The notes beneath the pieces were generated by a model, which had not been told where the DNA came from, ran no database searches, and was given only the letters and a program-made list of their open reading frames with translations. Position numbers and translations under genes: made by a program. This document shows, one piece after another, positions 10,207-19,749 of a DNA stretch of 64,000 nt (positions are counted from its first letter, which is position 1; every line of letters begins with the position of its first letter). Source of the stretch: Bacillus sp. J37 (GTDB lineage Bacteria; Bacillota; Bacilli; Bacillales; Bacillaceae); assembly GCF_000518865.1 (NCBI RefSeq), contig NZ_JAEK01000022.1, forward strand, positions 1 through 64,000, read 5' to 3'.

Positions 10207-10268
10207 AGTATAAGGAAATAATACATAGACCTCCGTTATTCTTGGCTGTAAGAAGTCGTGTTTTTCTA
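10207..10268. repeat. Family-D hairpin repeat, copy 1
   Basis: Opens AGTATAAGGAAATAA and closes GTCGTGTTTTTCTAA, with ATTCTTGGCTGTAAG inside. The same ends and interior occur at 44873-44930, and related ends at 45603 and 46129. It lies just upstream of the trpS T-box. Confidence 0.6.
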
Positions 10269-10309
10269 ATTATATGAAATCATGTATGCATTTGCAAATT
10301 TTATATGTT

Positions 10310-10672
10310 TTAAATGTAATAATAAAGAACTGTTCCGATCACTACAATGATCGTCATAACTAACCCACTAGTTAAAAAAGGTGAATGATCAAATGTTAAT
10401 AGCTCAGAAACTGGCGTCATTTCATTCACTTCTTGTTTTGAAAGCTCCTTCCCCTTAGAAACAAACATTCTTCTAAAGCCATATGTTATACCGTCAAAGA
10501 AACCACCTTTTACTGTGATTGTAAAGAAAGAAATAAATAAGAGTCCCATAGCGAAAAAGAAGGAAATATTTATAAAAGATAAAATAGTTATTTTTTGGTA
10601 AATGGTAAAAGACAGTAAGATTGTTAAACATAATGACACAATAATGAGTGTAACAGATCGATTAATGCGCAA
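10310..10672 (-). CDS. DUF3899-like membrane protein
   Basis: A 120-residue protein with three likely membrane helices: near residues 7-25, 32-53 and 98-119. A cytosolic-looking GGFFDGITYGFRRMF...KGKELSKQEVNEM loop lies between helices two and three. This resembles the DUF3899 family found beside trpS/opp in Bacilli; function unknown. Start is TTG at 10672 behind a weak GAGTGA site, so the N-terminus is uncertain. Confidence 0.65.
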   Translation of the reverse strand: MRINRSVTLIIVSLCLTILLSFTIYQKITILSFINISFFFAMGLLFISFFTITVKGGFFDGITYGFRRMFVSKGKELSKQEVNEMTPVSELLTFDHSPFLTSGLVMTIIVVIGTVLYYYI

Positions 10673-11075
10673 TTTCTTTCACTCTTTTCTTGTTAAAATA
10701 TTTTTGCATCTATTATATCAAATGAAAGGAGGAGGGAAAAAACAAGTGAAGTTATTGTAGAAATATTTATTAGATGCAAATGTATAAATTATATAAATTT
10801 ATTCGTCATATTTCTACATTTTCTACAAAAAATGTTTGTAAGATTTTGTAACCCTTTCCAATTCAACGCGTTAAAGCGTTGTGAAGAAATTGAGTGAAAA
10901 ATTAGGAAAATTCAAATGGTGAAATGTAGGTCTTTTTACCTATTTTTCATTCGAATTTCATTAATATTATTGCATTTGTGTAAATTTTATTAAAAAAATA
11001 AATGCACAATTTACTGAATACTTGTATAATAATCCGTGTAAAGAAACTTGTTCAAAATAAAGGGAGGTCAAATTT
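10673..11075. other. AT-rich intergenic region upstream of oppA
   Basis: About 400 bases without an ORF. It holds the oppA promoter candidate: TATAAT at 11025-11030 with a weak TGCACA 16 bases upstream. AAAATTAGGAAAATT at 10898-10912 has 11 of 15 matches to the CodY consensus; this is weak evidence. Nothing else recognised. Confidence 0.5.
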
Positions 11076-12764
11076 GTGAAAAAGTCGAAATATTTTCTAC
11101 TTTTAGCATTATCGCTTGTACTAAGTATGTTCTTAGCTGCATGTAATGGTGGCGGAGATACTGGTAAAGAGACAGATACAGGCGGAGATGAAGGTACAGC
11201 AGAGCAAAAAATTACTGCTCTAGAGTCACAGGCAATTCCATCAATGGATAGTGTAATGGCTCAAGATACAGTTAGTTTCACTACAATGAATAACGTAATG
11301 GAAGGTTTATACCGTTTAGATCCAAACCAGGAAGTTGTTGAAGGTATGGCTGAAGGTGAACCGGAAGTTAGTGAAGATGGTACAGTTTATACATTTAAAT
11401 TAAGAGATGCGAAATGGTCAAATGGCGACCCTGTTACAGCCAATGATTTCGTGTATGCATGGCAACGTGCGATTGATCCTGCAAACGCATCCCCTTATGG
11501 TCCATATATGATGGATGGCAAAATTAAAGGTGCAGCTGAAATTTCTGCAGCTGGTGCAGAGAAAAAAGAATACGATCTTAACACTCTAGGTGTTAAAGCA
11601 CTTGATGATAAAACACTTGAAGTAACATTAGAAAGACCAATTCCATATTTCCAATCTTTAATGGCGTTCCCAACGTTCTATCCACAAAATCAAAAATTTG
11701 TTGAAGAACAAGGTGACAATTACGCGAAAACTGCGGAAAACCTAGTTTATAACGGACCATTCGTTTTATCTGACTGGGGCGGAAGCACAGCATCTGAATG
11801 GACTTACACAAAAAATGAAGATTATTGGGATGCAGAAACAGTTAAATTAGAAACTGTTCAATGGAATGTATTAAAAGATTCTCAAGCATCTGCAAATGCT
11901 TTTGAAACTGGTGAAGCAGATGTAACTGGAAAACTTTCTTCTGACATCGTTCCTCAATATGAAGGCGATGACAGAATGGTAAAATGGTTAGAACCAACAA
12001 TCTTCTGGTTGAAATTTAACCAAAAAGAAAATGAAGCTCTAAAAAATCCGGATATTCGTAAAGCTCTTGCACAAGCAATTAACAAAGAAGACTTTGTTAA
12101 CAGTGTATTAAACAATGGTTCAATCATTGCAAACTATGCTGTTCCAAGTGAGTTTGTTAAAAACGAAGAAACTGGTAAAGACTTCCGTGAAATTAATGGA
12201 AACGAATTATTACCATATGATGTAGATGCTGCAAAAGCAGCATGGGAAAAAGGTTTAGCGGCCCTTGGTACGGATACAGTTGAAGTAAGATACTTAGGTG
12301 ATGATACTGAAAGTGCTAAGAAAGTGGCAGAATACGTTAAAAATCAATTAGAAACAAATCTTCCTGGTCTTACGATTAAAGTTGAAAGTGTTCCATTCAG
12401 CGTTCGTTTAGATCGTGAAAACTCTCAGGATTATGATATTCAAATGGCTGGTTGGGGTCCTGACTACCTGGATCCAATGACTTTCTCTGACCTATGGTTA
12501 ACAGGCGGAGGAAACAACAAAATGGATTACTCTAATGAAAAGTATGATCAGTTAGTTAAAGATGCTCAAACGACTTTAGCTCAAAAACCTGTAGAGCGTT
12601 ATGAAGCTCTTGCTGAGGCTGAAAGAATCTTACTTGAAGAAGATGCTGCGATTGCTCCTATGTATCAACGTTCTTCTAACGTGTTAGTAAATGAGAATGT
12701 TGAAGGATTTACTTACCACTTAGTAGGACCAGAATATAGCTACAAATGGGCATCTGTAAAATAA
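11076..12764 (+). CDS. oppA: Oligopeptide-binding lipoprotein OppA
   Basis: A 562-residue solute-binding lipoprotein, SBP family 5. It has a signal peptide with lipobox LAAC (Cys about residue 23) followed by a Gly/Asp-rich linker. Body motifs include TVYTFKLRDAKWSNGDPVTANDFVYAW and DYDIQMAGWGPDYLDPMTF, typical of OppA. It captures peptides outside the membrane for OppBCDF, including signalling peptides in Bacilli. GTG start behind AAGGGAGG. A stem-loop follows, as usual between abundant OppA and its permease. Confidence 0.95.
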   Translation: MKKSKYFLLLALSLVLSMFLAACNGGGDTGKETDTGGDEGTAEQKITALESQAIPSMDSVMAQDTVSFTTMNNVMEGLYRLDPNQEVVEGMAEGEPEVSEDGTVYTFKLRDAKWSNGDPVTANDFVYAWQRAIDPANASPYGPYMMDGKIKGAAEISAAGAEKKEYDLNTLGVKALDDKTLEVTLERPIPYFQSLMAFPTFYPQNQKFVEEQGDNYAKTAENLVYNGPFVLSDWGGSTASEWTYTKNEDYWDAETVKLETVQWNVLKDSQASANAFETGEADVTGKLSSDIVPQYEGDDRMVKWLEPTIFWLKFNQKENEALKNPDIRKALAQAINKEDFVNSVLNNGSIIANYAVPSEFVKNEETGKDFREINGNELLPYDVDAAKAAWEKGLAALGTDTVEVRYLGDDTESAKKVAEYVKNQLETNLPGLTIKVESVPFSVRLDRENSQDYDIQMAGWGPDYLDPMTFSDLWLTGGGNNKMDYSNEKYDQLVKDAQTTLAQKPVERYEALAEAERILLEEDAAIAPMYQRSSNVLVNENVEGFTYHLVGPEYSYKWASVK

Positions 12765-12810
12765 GTATTGATTTATTTAGTACTTTTTGATTATAGTGAT
12801 AATTGATGTA

Positions 12811-12847
12811 AAGAGAGAGTATATTGAATATCGATATACTCTCTTTT
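12811..12847 (+). terminator. Intercistronic hairpin between oppA and oppB
   Basis: AAGAGAGAGTATAT pairs with ATATACTCTCTTTT around nine bases. It is probably a partial terminator or mRNA stabiliser giving excess OppA over the membrane subunits. Confidence 0.75.
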
Positions 12848-12908
12848 CCCTTGTTGGGAAATTGTCGAACTTTGTAGAATATTTAATTTATTTAGGAGGT
12901 GCACTCAT

Positions 12909-13838
12909 ATGGCGAAATACTTAACTCAACGTGTTATTTATATGGTCATTACACTTTTATTAATTGCCACGTTTACTTTTTTCCTCATGAAAATTATTCC
13001 AGGTACACCTTTTACAAATGCTAGTAAATTGTCAGAGACACAGCTAACGATTATGAAAGATAAATATGGTCTAGATGAACCCGTACCGGTTCAATATATG
13101 AACTATATGGTGAATATGCTTAAAGGTGATTTAGGTGTTTCCTTTCAATTCAATAATGTAGGTGTCACTGAAATACTTGTGGATAGCATAGGTCCATCAG
13201 CGACACTCGGATTTCAGGCCATTCTTTTCGGAACCTTTTTTGGTATTATCTTAGGTGTCATTTCAGCATTAAGACAAAATACTTGGGTTGATTATAGTGC
13301 AACATTTTTAGCAGTACTTGGTAAATCAATCCCTTCATTTGTTTTTGCGGGACTATTGCAATATTATATTGCCGTAAAATTAGGTTGGTTTCCGGTTGCA
13401 TTTTGGAAAGGCCCGGAATACACGGTATTGCCTACAATTGCATTAGCTATGTTCCCGATTGCAACAGCAGCAAGGTTTGTGAGAACCGAAATGGTAGAGG
13501 TTTTAGAATCAGATTACATTACACTTGCTAAAGCTAAGGGTGCAAGCTGGTTTGAAATTGCATTTAAACATGCCTTAAGAAATGCGTTAATTCCAGTAGT
13601 AACTGTTTTAGGACCGTTGGTTGTTAGTTTAATGACCGGTTCTCTTGTTATTGAAAAAATATTTGGTATTCCGGGACTAGGTGAGCAATTCGTGAAGTCA
13701 ATTACAGTAAACGACTACCCGGTAATTATGGGTACAACAATCCTATTTGCGGTTCTGTTTGTTGTCGTTATCTTAATTGTAGATCTACTGTATGGAATCA
13801 TTGATCCGCGGATTCGTTTAGCGGGAGGTAAAAAATAA
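12909..13838 (+). CDS. oppB: Oligopeptide ABC permease OppB
   Basis: A 309-residue inner-membrane subunit with six predicted helices and the EAA loop DYITLAKAKGASWFEIAFKHALRNALIP near residues 200-227 that contacts the ATPases. Start ATG follows AGGAGGTGCACTCAT. Its stop overlaps the oppC start by one base, indicating coupling. Confidence 0.96.
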   Translation: MAKYLTQRVIYMVITLLLIATFTFFLMKIIPGTPFTNASKLSETQLTIMKDKYGLDEPVPVQYMNYMVNMLKGDLGVSFQFNNVGVTEILVDSIGPSATLGFQAILFGTFFGIILGVISALRQNTWVDYSATFLAVLGKSIPSFVFAGLLQYYIAVKLGWFPVAFWKGPEYTVLPTIALAMFPIATAARFVRTEMVEVLESDYITLAKAKGASWFEIAFKHALRNALIPVVTVLGPLVVSLMTGSLVIEKIFGIPGLGEQFVKSITVNDYPVIMGTTILFAVLFVVVILIVDLLYGIIDPRIRLAGGKK

Positions 13839-14860
13839 TGGCACATGAGAAAATTTCAAAAGATTTGTTTAAACCCGCTCATATCGATTCAGCGAAAAGT
13901 GAAGAAATTTCCAAGCCAAGTCTTAATTATTGGCAGGATGCATGGTTGCGAGTTAGAAAAAACAAAGGAGCAATTGTCAGCTTAATTGTTCTAGCACTAC
14001 TAACAATCATGGCTATTGTTGGACCACATATAAATGGTCATGGTTATGATGATCAAAATCTTAAACATTCGAACTTACCCCCAAGAATTCAGGGGCTTGA
14101 GAATATTAGCTGGTTACCATTTGATGGGGACTTAACTAGAAAAAACGGTGATGTTTATAATGCCTATGAACAAAAAAAGGTGGATGAATATTACTGGTTA
14201 GGGACAGACAGTCTTGGTCGTGATTTATTTACGCGTGTATGGAAAGGTACACAAGTATCATTATATATTGCGGTATTAGCTGCTGTTATTGATATGGTTA
14301 TTGGTGTTTTATATGGTGCCATTTCCGGATTTGTCGGCGGCCGCACTGATAATGTTATGCAACGGATTACAGAAATATTAGTAGGAATTCCAAACCTTGT
14401 TGTTGTTATCCTCATGATTATTGTGTTGGATCCAGGTATTTTATCGATTACAATCGCCTTAACCATTACAGGTTGGGTTGGAATGGCGAGGGTTGTCCGT
14501 GCCCAGGTCATGAAATTAAAACAACAGGAATATGTTTTAGCAGCTAGAACATTAGGTTTGTCAAATGGAAAGATTATTTGGAAGCATCTTTTACCAAACT
14601 TAGCTGGTGTAATTATCATCAACACAATGTTTACCATTCCAAGTGCCATTTTCTTCGAAGCCTTTTTAAGCTTCATTGGACTGGGATTACAGCCGCCGTT
14701 GGCTTCTTTAGGTACACTGATTGATGACGGGTTTAAAGTACTTCAGCTATACCCTTATCAAATGATCATACCGGCAATTATTATCAGTTTAATTATGATC
14801 TGCTTTAATATGATTGCAGATGGACTACGCGATGCTTTAGATCCGAAAATGCGTGACTAG
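13838..14860 (+). CDS. oppC: Oligopeptide ABC permease OppC
   Basis: A 340-residue membrane subunit. A cytosolic N-terminus is followed by a first helix near 45-62, a long external loop (roughly 65-130) carrying GLENISWLPFDGD, and then five helices. The EAA loop is AARTLGLSNGKIIWKHLLPN. It is about 35 residues longer than I recall for B. subtilis OppC, the extra lying in the external loop. Coupled to oppB. Confidence 0.95.
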   Translation: MAHEKISKDLFKPAHIDSAKSEEISKPSLNYWQDAWLRVRKNKGAIVSLIVLALLTIMAIVGPHINGHGYDDQNLKHSNLPPRIQGLENISWLPFDGDLTRKNGDVYNAYEQKKVDEYYWLGTDSLGRDLFTRVWKGTQVSLYIAVLAAVIDMVIGVLYGAISGFVGGRTDNVMQRITEILVGIPNLVVVILMIIVLDPGILSITIALTITGWVGMARVVRAQVMKLKQQEYVLAARTLGLSNGKIIWKHLLPNLAGVIIINTMFTIPSAIFFEAFLSFIGLGLQPPLASLGTLIDDGFKVLQLYPYQMIIPAIIISLIMICFNMIADGLRDALDPKMRD

Positions 14861-14881
14861 AAAAGGTAGGTGAACCCGAAA

Positions 14882-15925
14882 ATGGATAAAATCTTAGAAG
14901 TGAAAGACTTGCACATTTCATTCCACACGTTTGCTGGAGAAGTACAGGCAATTCGTGGAGTTAATTTTGATTTGTTTAAAGGGGAGACTTTAGCAATTGT
15001 AGGTGAATCCGGTTCAGGAAAATCAGTTACGACAAAAGCAATTATGCGTTTGCTTCCCGAAACAAATTCAGACATTAAACAAGGTAAGATACTTTTTGAA
15101 GGAAAAGATCTAGCAAAAGAATCAAATAAAAATATGCAAAAAATTCGTGGGAAAGATATCTCGATGATTTTCCAAGATCCAATGACGTCATTAAATCCAA
15201 CAATGAAAATTGGAAAGCAGATTATGGAACCGATTATTAAACATCAAAAACTAAGTAAATCAGCTGCGAAAGAACGTGCAATTGATATATTAAAGCTTGT
15301 AGGAATTCCTAAACCTGAAGAGCGTTTTAATCAATATCCACATCAATTTTCCGGTGGGATGAGACAAAGGGTTGTGATCGCGATTGCTCTTGCATGTAAC
15401 CCGAAGGTTCTGATTGCTGATGAACCGACTACTGCATTAGATGTGACAATCCAAGCTCAAATTCTTGAATTAATGAAGGAATTACAAAAGAAAATTAATA
15501 CATCCATTATATTCATCACCCATGATTTAGGTGTTGTAGCAAATGTAGCTGATCGTGTTGCCGTGATGTATGGTGGGAAAATTGTTGAAACCGGAACAGT
15601 TGATGAAGTTTTCTACAATCCTCAGCACCCATATACATGGGGATTAATAAGTTCAATGCCAAGCCTTGATACTAAGGAAGAGGAATTATACGCAATTCCA
15701 GGTACTCCGCCTGATCTATTACACCCGCCTAAGGGTGATGCGTTTGCACCTCGTAATGAATATGCAATGCAAATTGATCTTGAGGAGCAACCTCCTATGT
15801 TCAAAGTATCTGATACACATTATGCTGCAACATGGTTACTCCATCCGGATGCTCCTAAGGTTGAACCGCCACTAGCAGTAAAAAGGCGTCAGCGTCAATT
15901 CCCTGACAAAAAAGGGGGGAACTAA
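14882..15925 (+). CDS. oppD: Oligopeptide ABC ATPase OppD
   Basis: A 347-residue ATP-binding subunit. Walker A GESGSGKS near residue 40, signature FSGGMRQR, Walker [13 protein letters not shown] and switch His in FITHDLGVV are all present. The C-terminal oligopeptide-transporter domain with [16 protein letters not shown] follows; part of its usual cysteine cluster seems absent. ATG at 14882 is used because AGGTAGGTG is nine bases upstream; a GTG at 14870 overlaps it. Confidence 0.95.
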   Translation: MDKILEVKDLHISFHTFAGEVQAIRGVNFDLFKGETLAIVGESGSGKSVTTKAIMRLLPETNSDIKQGKILFEGKDLAKESNKNMQKIRGKDISMIFQDPMTSLNPTMKIGKQIMEPIIKHQKLSKSAAKERAIDILKLVGIPKPEERFNQYPHQFSGGMRQRVVIAIALACNPKVLIADEPTTALDVTIQAQILELMKELQKKINTSIIFITHDLGVVANVADRVAVMYGGKIVETGTVDEVFYNPQHPYTWGLISSMPSLDTKEEELYAIPGTPPDLLHPPKGDAFAPRNEYAMQIDLEEQPPMFKVSDTHYAATWLLHPDAPKVEPPLAVKRRQRQFPDKKGGN

Positions 15926-15926
15926 A

Positions 15927-16865
15927 ATGGAAACAACAGAAAAGTTATTAGAGATTAAAAATTTAAAGCAATACTTTAATATTGGTAAGCCTAATGAAGT
16001 AAAAGCGGTAGATAATGTTTCGTTTGATATTTTTAAAGGGGAAACATTAGGATTAGTTGGAGAGTCCGGGTGTGGAAAGTCTACTACTGGCCGAACAATT
16101 ATCAGATTATATGATGCTACTGACGGTGAGGTTCTATTCAACGGAGTAAATGTACATGGGAAAAAATCCCGTTCACAATTAAAAGAATTTAACCGAAAAA
16201 TGCAAATGATCTTTCAGGATCCCCAAGCGTCTTTAAACCCAAGAATGAAGGTTTCAGATATTATTGCCGAAGGTATTGACATTCACGGTCTTGCAAAAAC
16301 GAAAAAAGAACGAATGGACAGAGTCATTGAATTACTTGAAACAGTTGGTTTAAATAAAGAGCACGCAAACCGTTATCCTCATGAATTTAGTGGCGGGCAG
16401 CGTCAACGGATCGGAATCGCTCGTGCACTTGCAGTAGAGCCTGAATTCATTATTGCCGATGAACCAATTTCTGCACTTGATGTATCGATTCAAGCACAGG
16501 TTGTTAATTTAATGAAAAAACTTCAAAAAGAAAAAGGCTTAACATATTTATTTATTGCCCATGATTTATCAATGGTGAAATATATAAGTGATCGTATTGG
16601 TGTTATGTACTTTGGAAAGCTTGTGGAATTGGCCAGTGCAGAAGAACTCTACAACAATCCAATTCACCCTTACACACAATCTTTACTATCAGCAATTCCA
16701 CTTCCTGATCCGGACTATGAGCGCACCCGTGTTAGAAAGACATATTCTCCTAGTCAACATAATTATCAACCAGGTGATGAAGTTGAATTCAGAGAAGTAA
16801 AACCAGGACACTTTGTCATGTGTTCACAAGCGGAATTTGAAAAATATAAAAAAGAACATGCTTAA
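15927..16865 (+). CDS. oppF: Oligopeptide ABC ATPase OppF
   Basis: A 312-residue ATP-binding subunit partnering OppD. Walker A GESGCGKS near residue 50, signature FSGGQRQR, Walker B FIIADEPISALD and switch FIAHDLSMV are present. C-terminal SAIPLPDPDYERTR is typical of OppF. Only one base separates it from oppD; AAAAGGGGGGAAC is the ribosome site. Last gene of the operon. Confidence 0.95.
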   Translation: METTEKLLEIKNLKQYFNIGKPNEVKAVDNVSFDIFKGETLGLVGESGCGKSTTGRTIIRLYDATDGEVLFNGVNVHGKKSRSQLKEFNRKMQMIFQDPQASLNPRMKVSDIIAEGIDIHGLAKTKKERMDRVIELLETVGLNKEHANRYPHEFSGGQRQRIGIARALAVEPEFIIADEPISALDVSIQAQVVNLMKKLQKEKGLTYLFIAHDLSMVKYISDRIGVMYFGKLVELASAEELYNNPIHPYTQSLLSAIPLPDPDYERTRVRKTYSPSQHNYQPGDEVEFREVKPGHFVMCSQAEFEKYKKEHA

Positions 16866-16874
16866 TGATTTTGT

Positions 16875-16906
16875 AAAGAGATTACCTAAGGTAGTCTCTT
16901 TTTTAT
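16875..16906 (+). terminator. Terminator of the opp operon
   Basis: AAGAGATTACC (16876-16886) pairs with GGTAGTCTCTT (16890-16900), then a T run. Confidence 0.85.
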
Positions 16907-16947
16907 ATTCGTGAAAATTGTTGCTAAAGTATTAAGTGTTGTGCAGG

Positions 16948-17076
16948 GTTGATTGAAGCTCCAGGATGCTCGCTTTCCGTGGGGCGTGCGGTGAGCCTCC
17001 TCGCCGCTTTGCGTCTGCGGGGTCTCACCTGCCACGCATCTCCCACAGGAGTCTCACACCTTCCGCTTCAATCAAC
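16948..17076 (+). repeat. Family-B palindromic repeat, copy 1
   Basis: Starts GTTGATTGAAGCTCCAGGAT and ends TTCCGCTTCAATCAAC, its inverted complement. It contains CGCTTTCCGTGGGGCG, CGGTGAGCCTCCTCG, GGGGTCTCACCTG and CCCACAGGAGTCTC. Other copies are at 38207 (opposite orientation) and 46934. Confidence 0.85.
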
Positions 17077-17306
17077 TTAAATAGTTTTACTCAAAGATGA
17101 AGCTTAAAGCCAAGAAAAATTTAGAAAAAAGCCATAGAAAAATTCAGATTTTATAAATAGCTGTTCTCGCAAAGATTGTTGCTTTTATTCTTATAAATAG
17201 CTATATATTTAATAAAGTAACAAGACATAAATTGTATGGTATGTTAAAATTGCTTTAAGAAGAACGTACGTTCTTATAATAGTGTATTGAATTTTATTTT
17301 AAACCT

Positions 17307-17437
17307 CTATAGTGGAATGCAGCGGAAGCACTCGACTCCTGAGGGAAGTAGAGGAAAGGCTGAGACCCCGCAGGCGAAGCCGAGGAGGCTCAGCTTCCTC
17401 CCCGCGGAAAGCGAGTGCTGCAGCGCAATGGAACGAA
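17307..17437 (+). repeat. Family-C palindromic repeat, copy 1
   Basis: TCTATAGTGGAATGCAGCGG at the left, GCAGCGCAATGGAACGAAC at the right; the middle has GGCTGAGACCCCGCAGG and GAGGAGGCTCAGC. Copy 2 is at 47238-47371. Confidence 0.85.
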
Positions 17438-17561
17438 CTAAATTTCACCTATAACTTTATAAAAACAACAAAGTATATACAAACAAACAAATGTTTAATA
17501 ATCCGTAAAAAGGGTATACATAAGCATGGGAGAATTTATTAAATGTGATAGGAGTAGATGA

Positions 17562-18140
17562 ATGAACTGGTATGAGAAATTAAATCAGTATTTTCCCATT
17601 GAAGAAATGAAGTCAAAAAAACATATGGAAACATTGCTTCAAGAGAGGAAAGATATCTATCATAAGGATGAAGGAAAAAATCATGTCCTAATGTACGCTG
17701 AACTTCCTGACTTTCTTTTTATTGATTATCTCTTCGTATCAAAAGATGCTCGGGGAGAAGGATTAGGGAGTAAATTAATAAATAAGCTCAAAGATAAAAA
17801 GAAACCAATCATTCTTGAGGTTGAGCCCATTAATTATGAAGACTCTGATTCCGAAAAGCGTTTAAAATTTTATCAGAAACAAGGCTTTAAGCATGCTGAA
17901 TCAATTGGTTATGAAAGACGCTCACTTGCAACAAATGAAATAAATAAGCTTGAAATCTTATATTGGGCACCAAATGATGAATCTGAAGAAAAAATTTTTG
18001 AAGCGATGCAACAAACATACACCCTTATTCATACATTCAAAGACAAAGAAATTTACGGGGAATCCTATCAACCTGTTCATGAAGTTCTGTCAATGAATGA
18101 TAAAGGGAACAATCAAAATATTTTCGATGAGCTGACTTAA
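17562..18140 (+). CDS. yjbC: YjbC, GNAT-family acetyltransferase
   Basis: A 192-residue protein with a GNAT core. IDYLFVSKDARGEGLGSKLINKL near residues 57-79 contains the R-G-x-G-x-G acetyl-CoA pocket, and FYQKQGFKHAES is motif B. In B. subtilis yjbC is co-transcribed with spx and is stress-inducible; here it also directly precedes spx. Substrate unknown. ATG follows AGGAGTAGATGA. Confidence 0.85.
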   Translation: MNWYEKLNQYFPIEEMKSKKHMETLLQERKDIYHKDEGKNHVLMYAELPDFLFIDYLFVSKDARGEGLGSKLINKLKDKKKPIILEVEPINYEDSDSEKRLKFYQKQGFKHAESIGYERRSLATNEINKLEILYWAPNDESEEKIFEAMQQTYTLIHTFKDKEIYGESYQPVHEVLSMNDKGNNQNIFDELT

Positions 18141-18151
18141 TTGAGAATGCA

Positions 18152-18206
18152 GACAGTGACTTTTTTGGAAAAACAGGCTTTTTTAAAAGCCCAAATAAGT
18201 CACTGT
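18152..18206 (+). terminator. Hairpin after yjbC
   Basis: ACAGTGACTT (18153-18162) pairs with AAGTCACTGT (18197-18206). Inside is a nested GGCTTTTTTAAAAGCC. No downstream T run, so it may only attenuate read-through into spx. Confidence 0.55.
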
Positions 18207-18385
18207 TTACATACACTATCTAGACTTTTCAAGATTGTAATCGTTTTGTCATACTTTTAATACAATAGCTATATGCATACTTACTTTTTTATAGTATAAT
18301 CAAATTATTGATTCTTAATTAAATTAATTTTAATTTTAGAAAGATATAAATGTTACTCATTCTATATTTAGAGGAGTGAAAGTCA

Positions 18386-18781
18386 ATGGTTACATTGTAT
18401 ACATCACCAAGTTGTACTTCATGTCGTAAAGCAAAAGCATGGTTAGAGGAACATGAAATTGCGTACGTTGAAAGAAATATTTTTTCCGAACCTTTATCCA
18501 TTCGGGAGATTAAAGAAATCCTACGAATGACTGAAGATGGAACAGATGAAATTATTTCAACACGTTCTAAAATTTTCCAAAAGTTAAATATTAACTTAGA
18601 AACATTGCCATTGCAAGATCTGTATACTTTGATTCAAGAAAACCCTGGACTTCTTCGTCGTCCTATTATCATTGACGAAAAAAGACTGCAGGTAGGCTAT
18701 AATGAGGATGAAATCAGACGTTTCCTTCCTCGCCGTGTTCGAACTTATCAATTACAAGAAGCACAACGTTTAGTTAATTAA
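18386..18781 (+). CDS. spx: Spx, redox-sensing transcription regulator
   Basis: A 131-residue ArsC/Spx-fold protein. The redox switch Cys10-x-x-Cys13 (SCTSC) is intact. Spx binds the RNA polymerase alpha C-terminal domain to activate thiol-stress genes and block activator-dependent transcription. [21 protein letters not shown] is the conserved tail region. Degradation by ClpXP needs SpxH, encoded near 27 kb. The TATAAT at 18295-18300 is a candidate -10 for a gene-specific promoter; no good -35 was seen. Start ATG follows GAGGAGTGAAAGTCA. Confidence 0.97.
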   Translation: MVTLYTSPSCTSCRKAKAWLEEHEIAYVERNIFSEPLSIREIKEILRMTEDGTDEIISTRSKIFQKLNINLETLPLQDLYTLIQENPGLLRRPIIIDEKRLQVGYNEDEIRRFLPRRVRTYQLQEAQRLVN

Positions 18782-18786
18782 ATATG

Positions 18787-18848
18787 AAAAAGAGGTTATT
18801 TCTACATTTTATTCAAAATCTTGAATAATGTAGAAATACCTCTTTGTT
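18787..18848. terminator. Bidirectional terminator between spx and yjbE
   Basis: AAAGAGGTTATTTCTACATT pairs with AATGTAGAAATACCTCTTT; both flanks are A/T-rich, serving the convergent genes. Confidence 0.8.
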
Positions 18849-18862
18849 TATTTTTGGATAGT

Positions 18863-19531
18863 CTATTCTTTACGCAAAGAAATTTGTTGATAAATAAGAC
18901 CTGCTAACAAAATAAAAGACACGGTTAAATAGGGGATGCTCTGCTCAATCATAGGGTAAGAGATAAATAGATTTTGCAAATTAGGCTCCTCAATAATCAT
19001 TTTTCCTGATGTAAGCGCAAGTAAGCCGCCGCCAATATAGATTAAAAATGGATATTTTGTCAGTAAGACAAGGATGATCTTACTTCCCCAAATGATAATA
19101 GGAATGGAAATAAATAGTCCTAGTGCTACTAATAGCATATGCCCCTGCGCTGCTCCAGCTACCGCAAGAACATTATCAAATCCCATTAATAAATCGGCAA
19201 CAACTATTGTCTTAATAGCTTTCCATAAAGATTGATGACTTCGTATCTTTGTCGTGTCTTCCTCTTTTCCTACAATAAGTTGGTACGCTATATAGAGGAG
19301 AAAAACACCACCGATAAGCTGCAGGAAAGGTATTTTCAGTAAATAAACAGCAATTAAAGTAATAAAAATCCGAATGACAATTGCAAGCATTGTTCCTAAT
19401 ACAATCGCTTTGTTACGCTGAACAGCGGGTAAGTTACGGCATGCCATAGCGATAACAACGGCGTTGTCTGCACCAAGGACTAAATCAATTCCTATGATCA
19501 TAAGAAGTGATAACAAGAAATCGTGTTCCAT
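18863..19531 (-). CDS. yjbE: TerC-family membrane protein YjbE
   Basis: A 222-residue protein with about seven membrane helices. The TerC signatures are visible: GIDLVLGADNAVVIAMA near residues 14-30 and ADLLMGFDNVLAVAGAA near 112-128, with acidic residues inside helices as expected for metal transport. TerC proteins export Mn2+ in Bacilli, partly to load secreted enzymes. No yybP-ykoY manganese riboswitch is seen upstream. Confidence 0.88.
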   Translation of the reverse strand: MEHDFLLSLLMIIGIDLVLGADNAVVIAMACRNLPAVQRNKAIVLGTMLAIVIRIFITLIAVYLLKIPFLQLIGGVFLLYIAYQLIVGKEEDTTKIRSHQSLWKAIKTIVVADLLMGFDNVLAVAGAAQGHMLLVALGLFISIPIIIWGSKIILVLLTKYPFLIYIGGGLLALTSGKMIIEEPNLQNLFISYPMIEQSIPYLTVSFILLAGLIYQQISLRKE

Positions 19532-19749
19532 TGAATAAACCCTCTTTTCAGCTTTTTGACTGCTCGTACAAATTATATGATCGTATTTTTAAGTTATGCT
19601 TTAAGATTCATATAGGTAAATAACTGTTTTTGTAAATTCAGAGTTTTTTTATTTCCTTTAAGTACTTTTTATCATAAAATAGGAGTACAAGATTCTTTCA
19701 ATATTGAAGGTTTTGAACATTAGTGTGAATCATTCTTTTAGGAGAATGC

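Larger units (their letters stand above)
16920..17437. repeat. Composite repeat module, copy 1 (families B and C)
   Basis: Three blocks in fixed order: a leading TTGCTAAAGTATTAAGTGTT, the family-B palindrome (16948-17076), a short CGCAAAGATTGTTGCTTTT (17169-17187), and the family-C palindrome (17307-17437). The same blocks in the same order and orientation recur at 46907-47371. The DNA between blocks is not conserved. No transposase or credible gene lies inside; GC-rich reading frames over the palindromes are incidental. Confidence 0.8.

Noticed and set aside
10898-10912. CodY box upstream of oppA
   Set aside because: Only 11 of 15 positions match in a very AT-rich region; chance matches of this quality are expected.
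14191-14676. 161-codon minus-strand ORF inside oppC
   Set aside because: Shadow of the real oppC frame; no ribosome site or family features.
17312-17542. GC-rich ORF of 76 codons over the family-C repeat (and similar at 47212-47493 and 46923-47108)
   Set aside because: The frames coincide with palindromic repeats, lack ribosome sites, and the same peptide (RLRPRRRSRGGSASSP) arises wherever the repeat occurs; not a gene.
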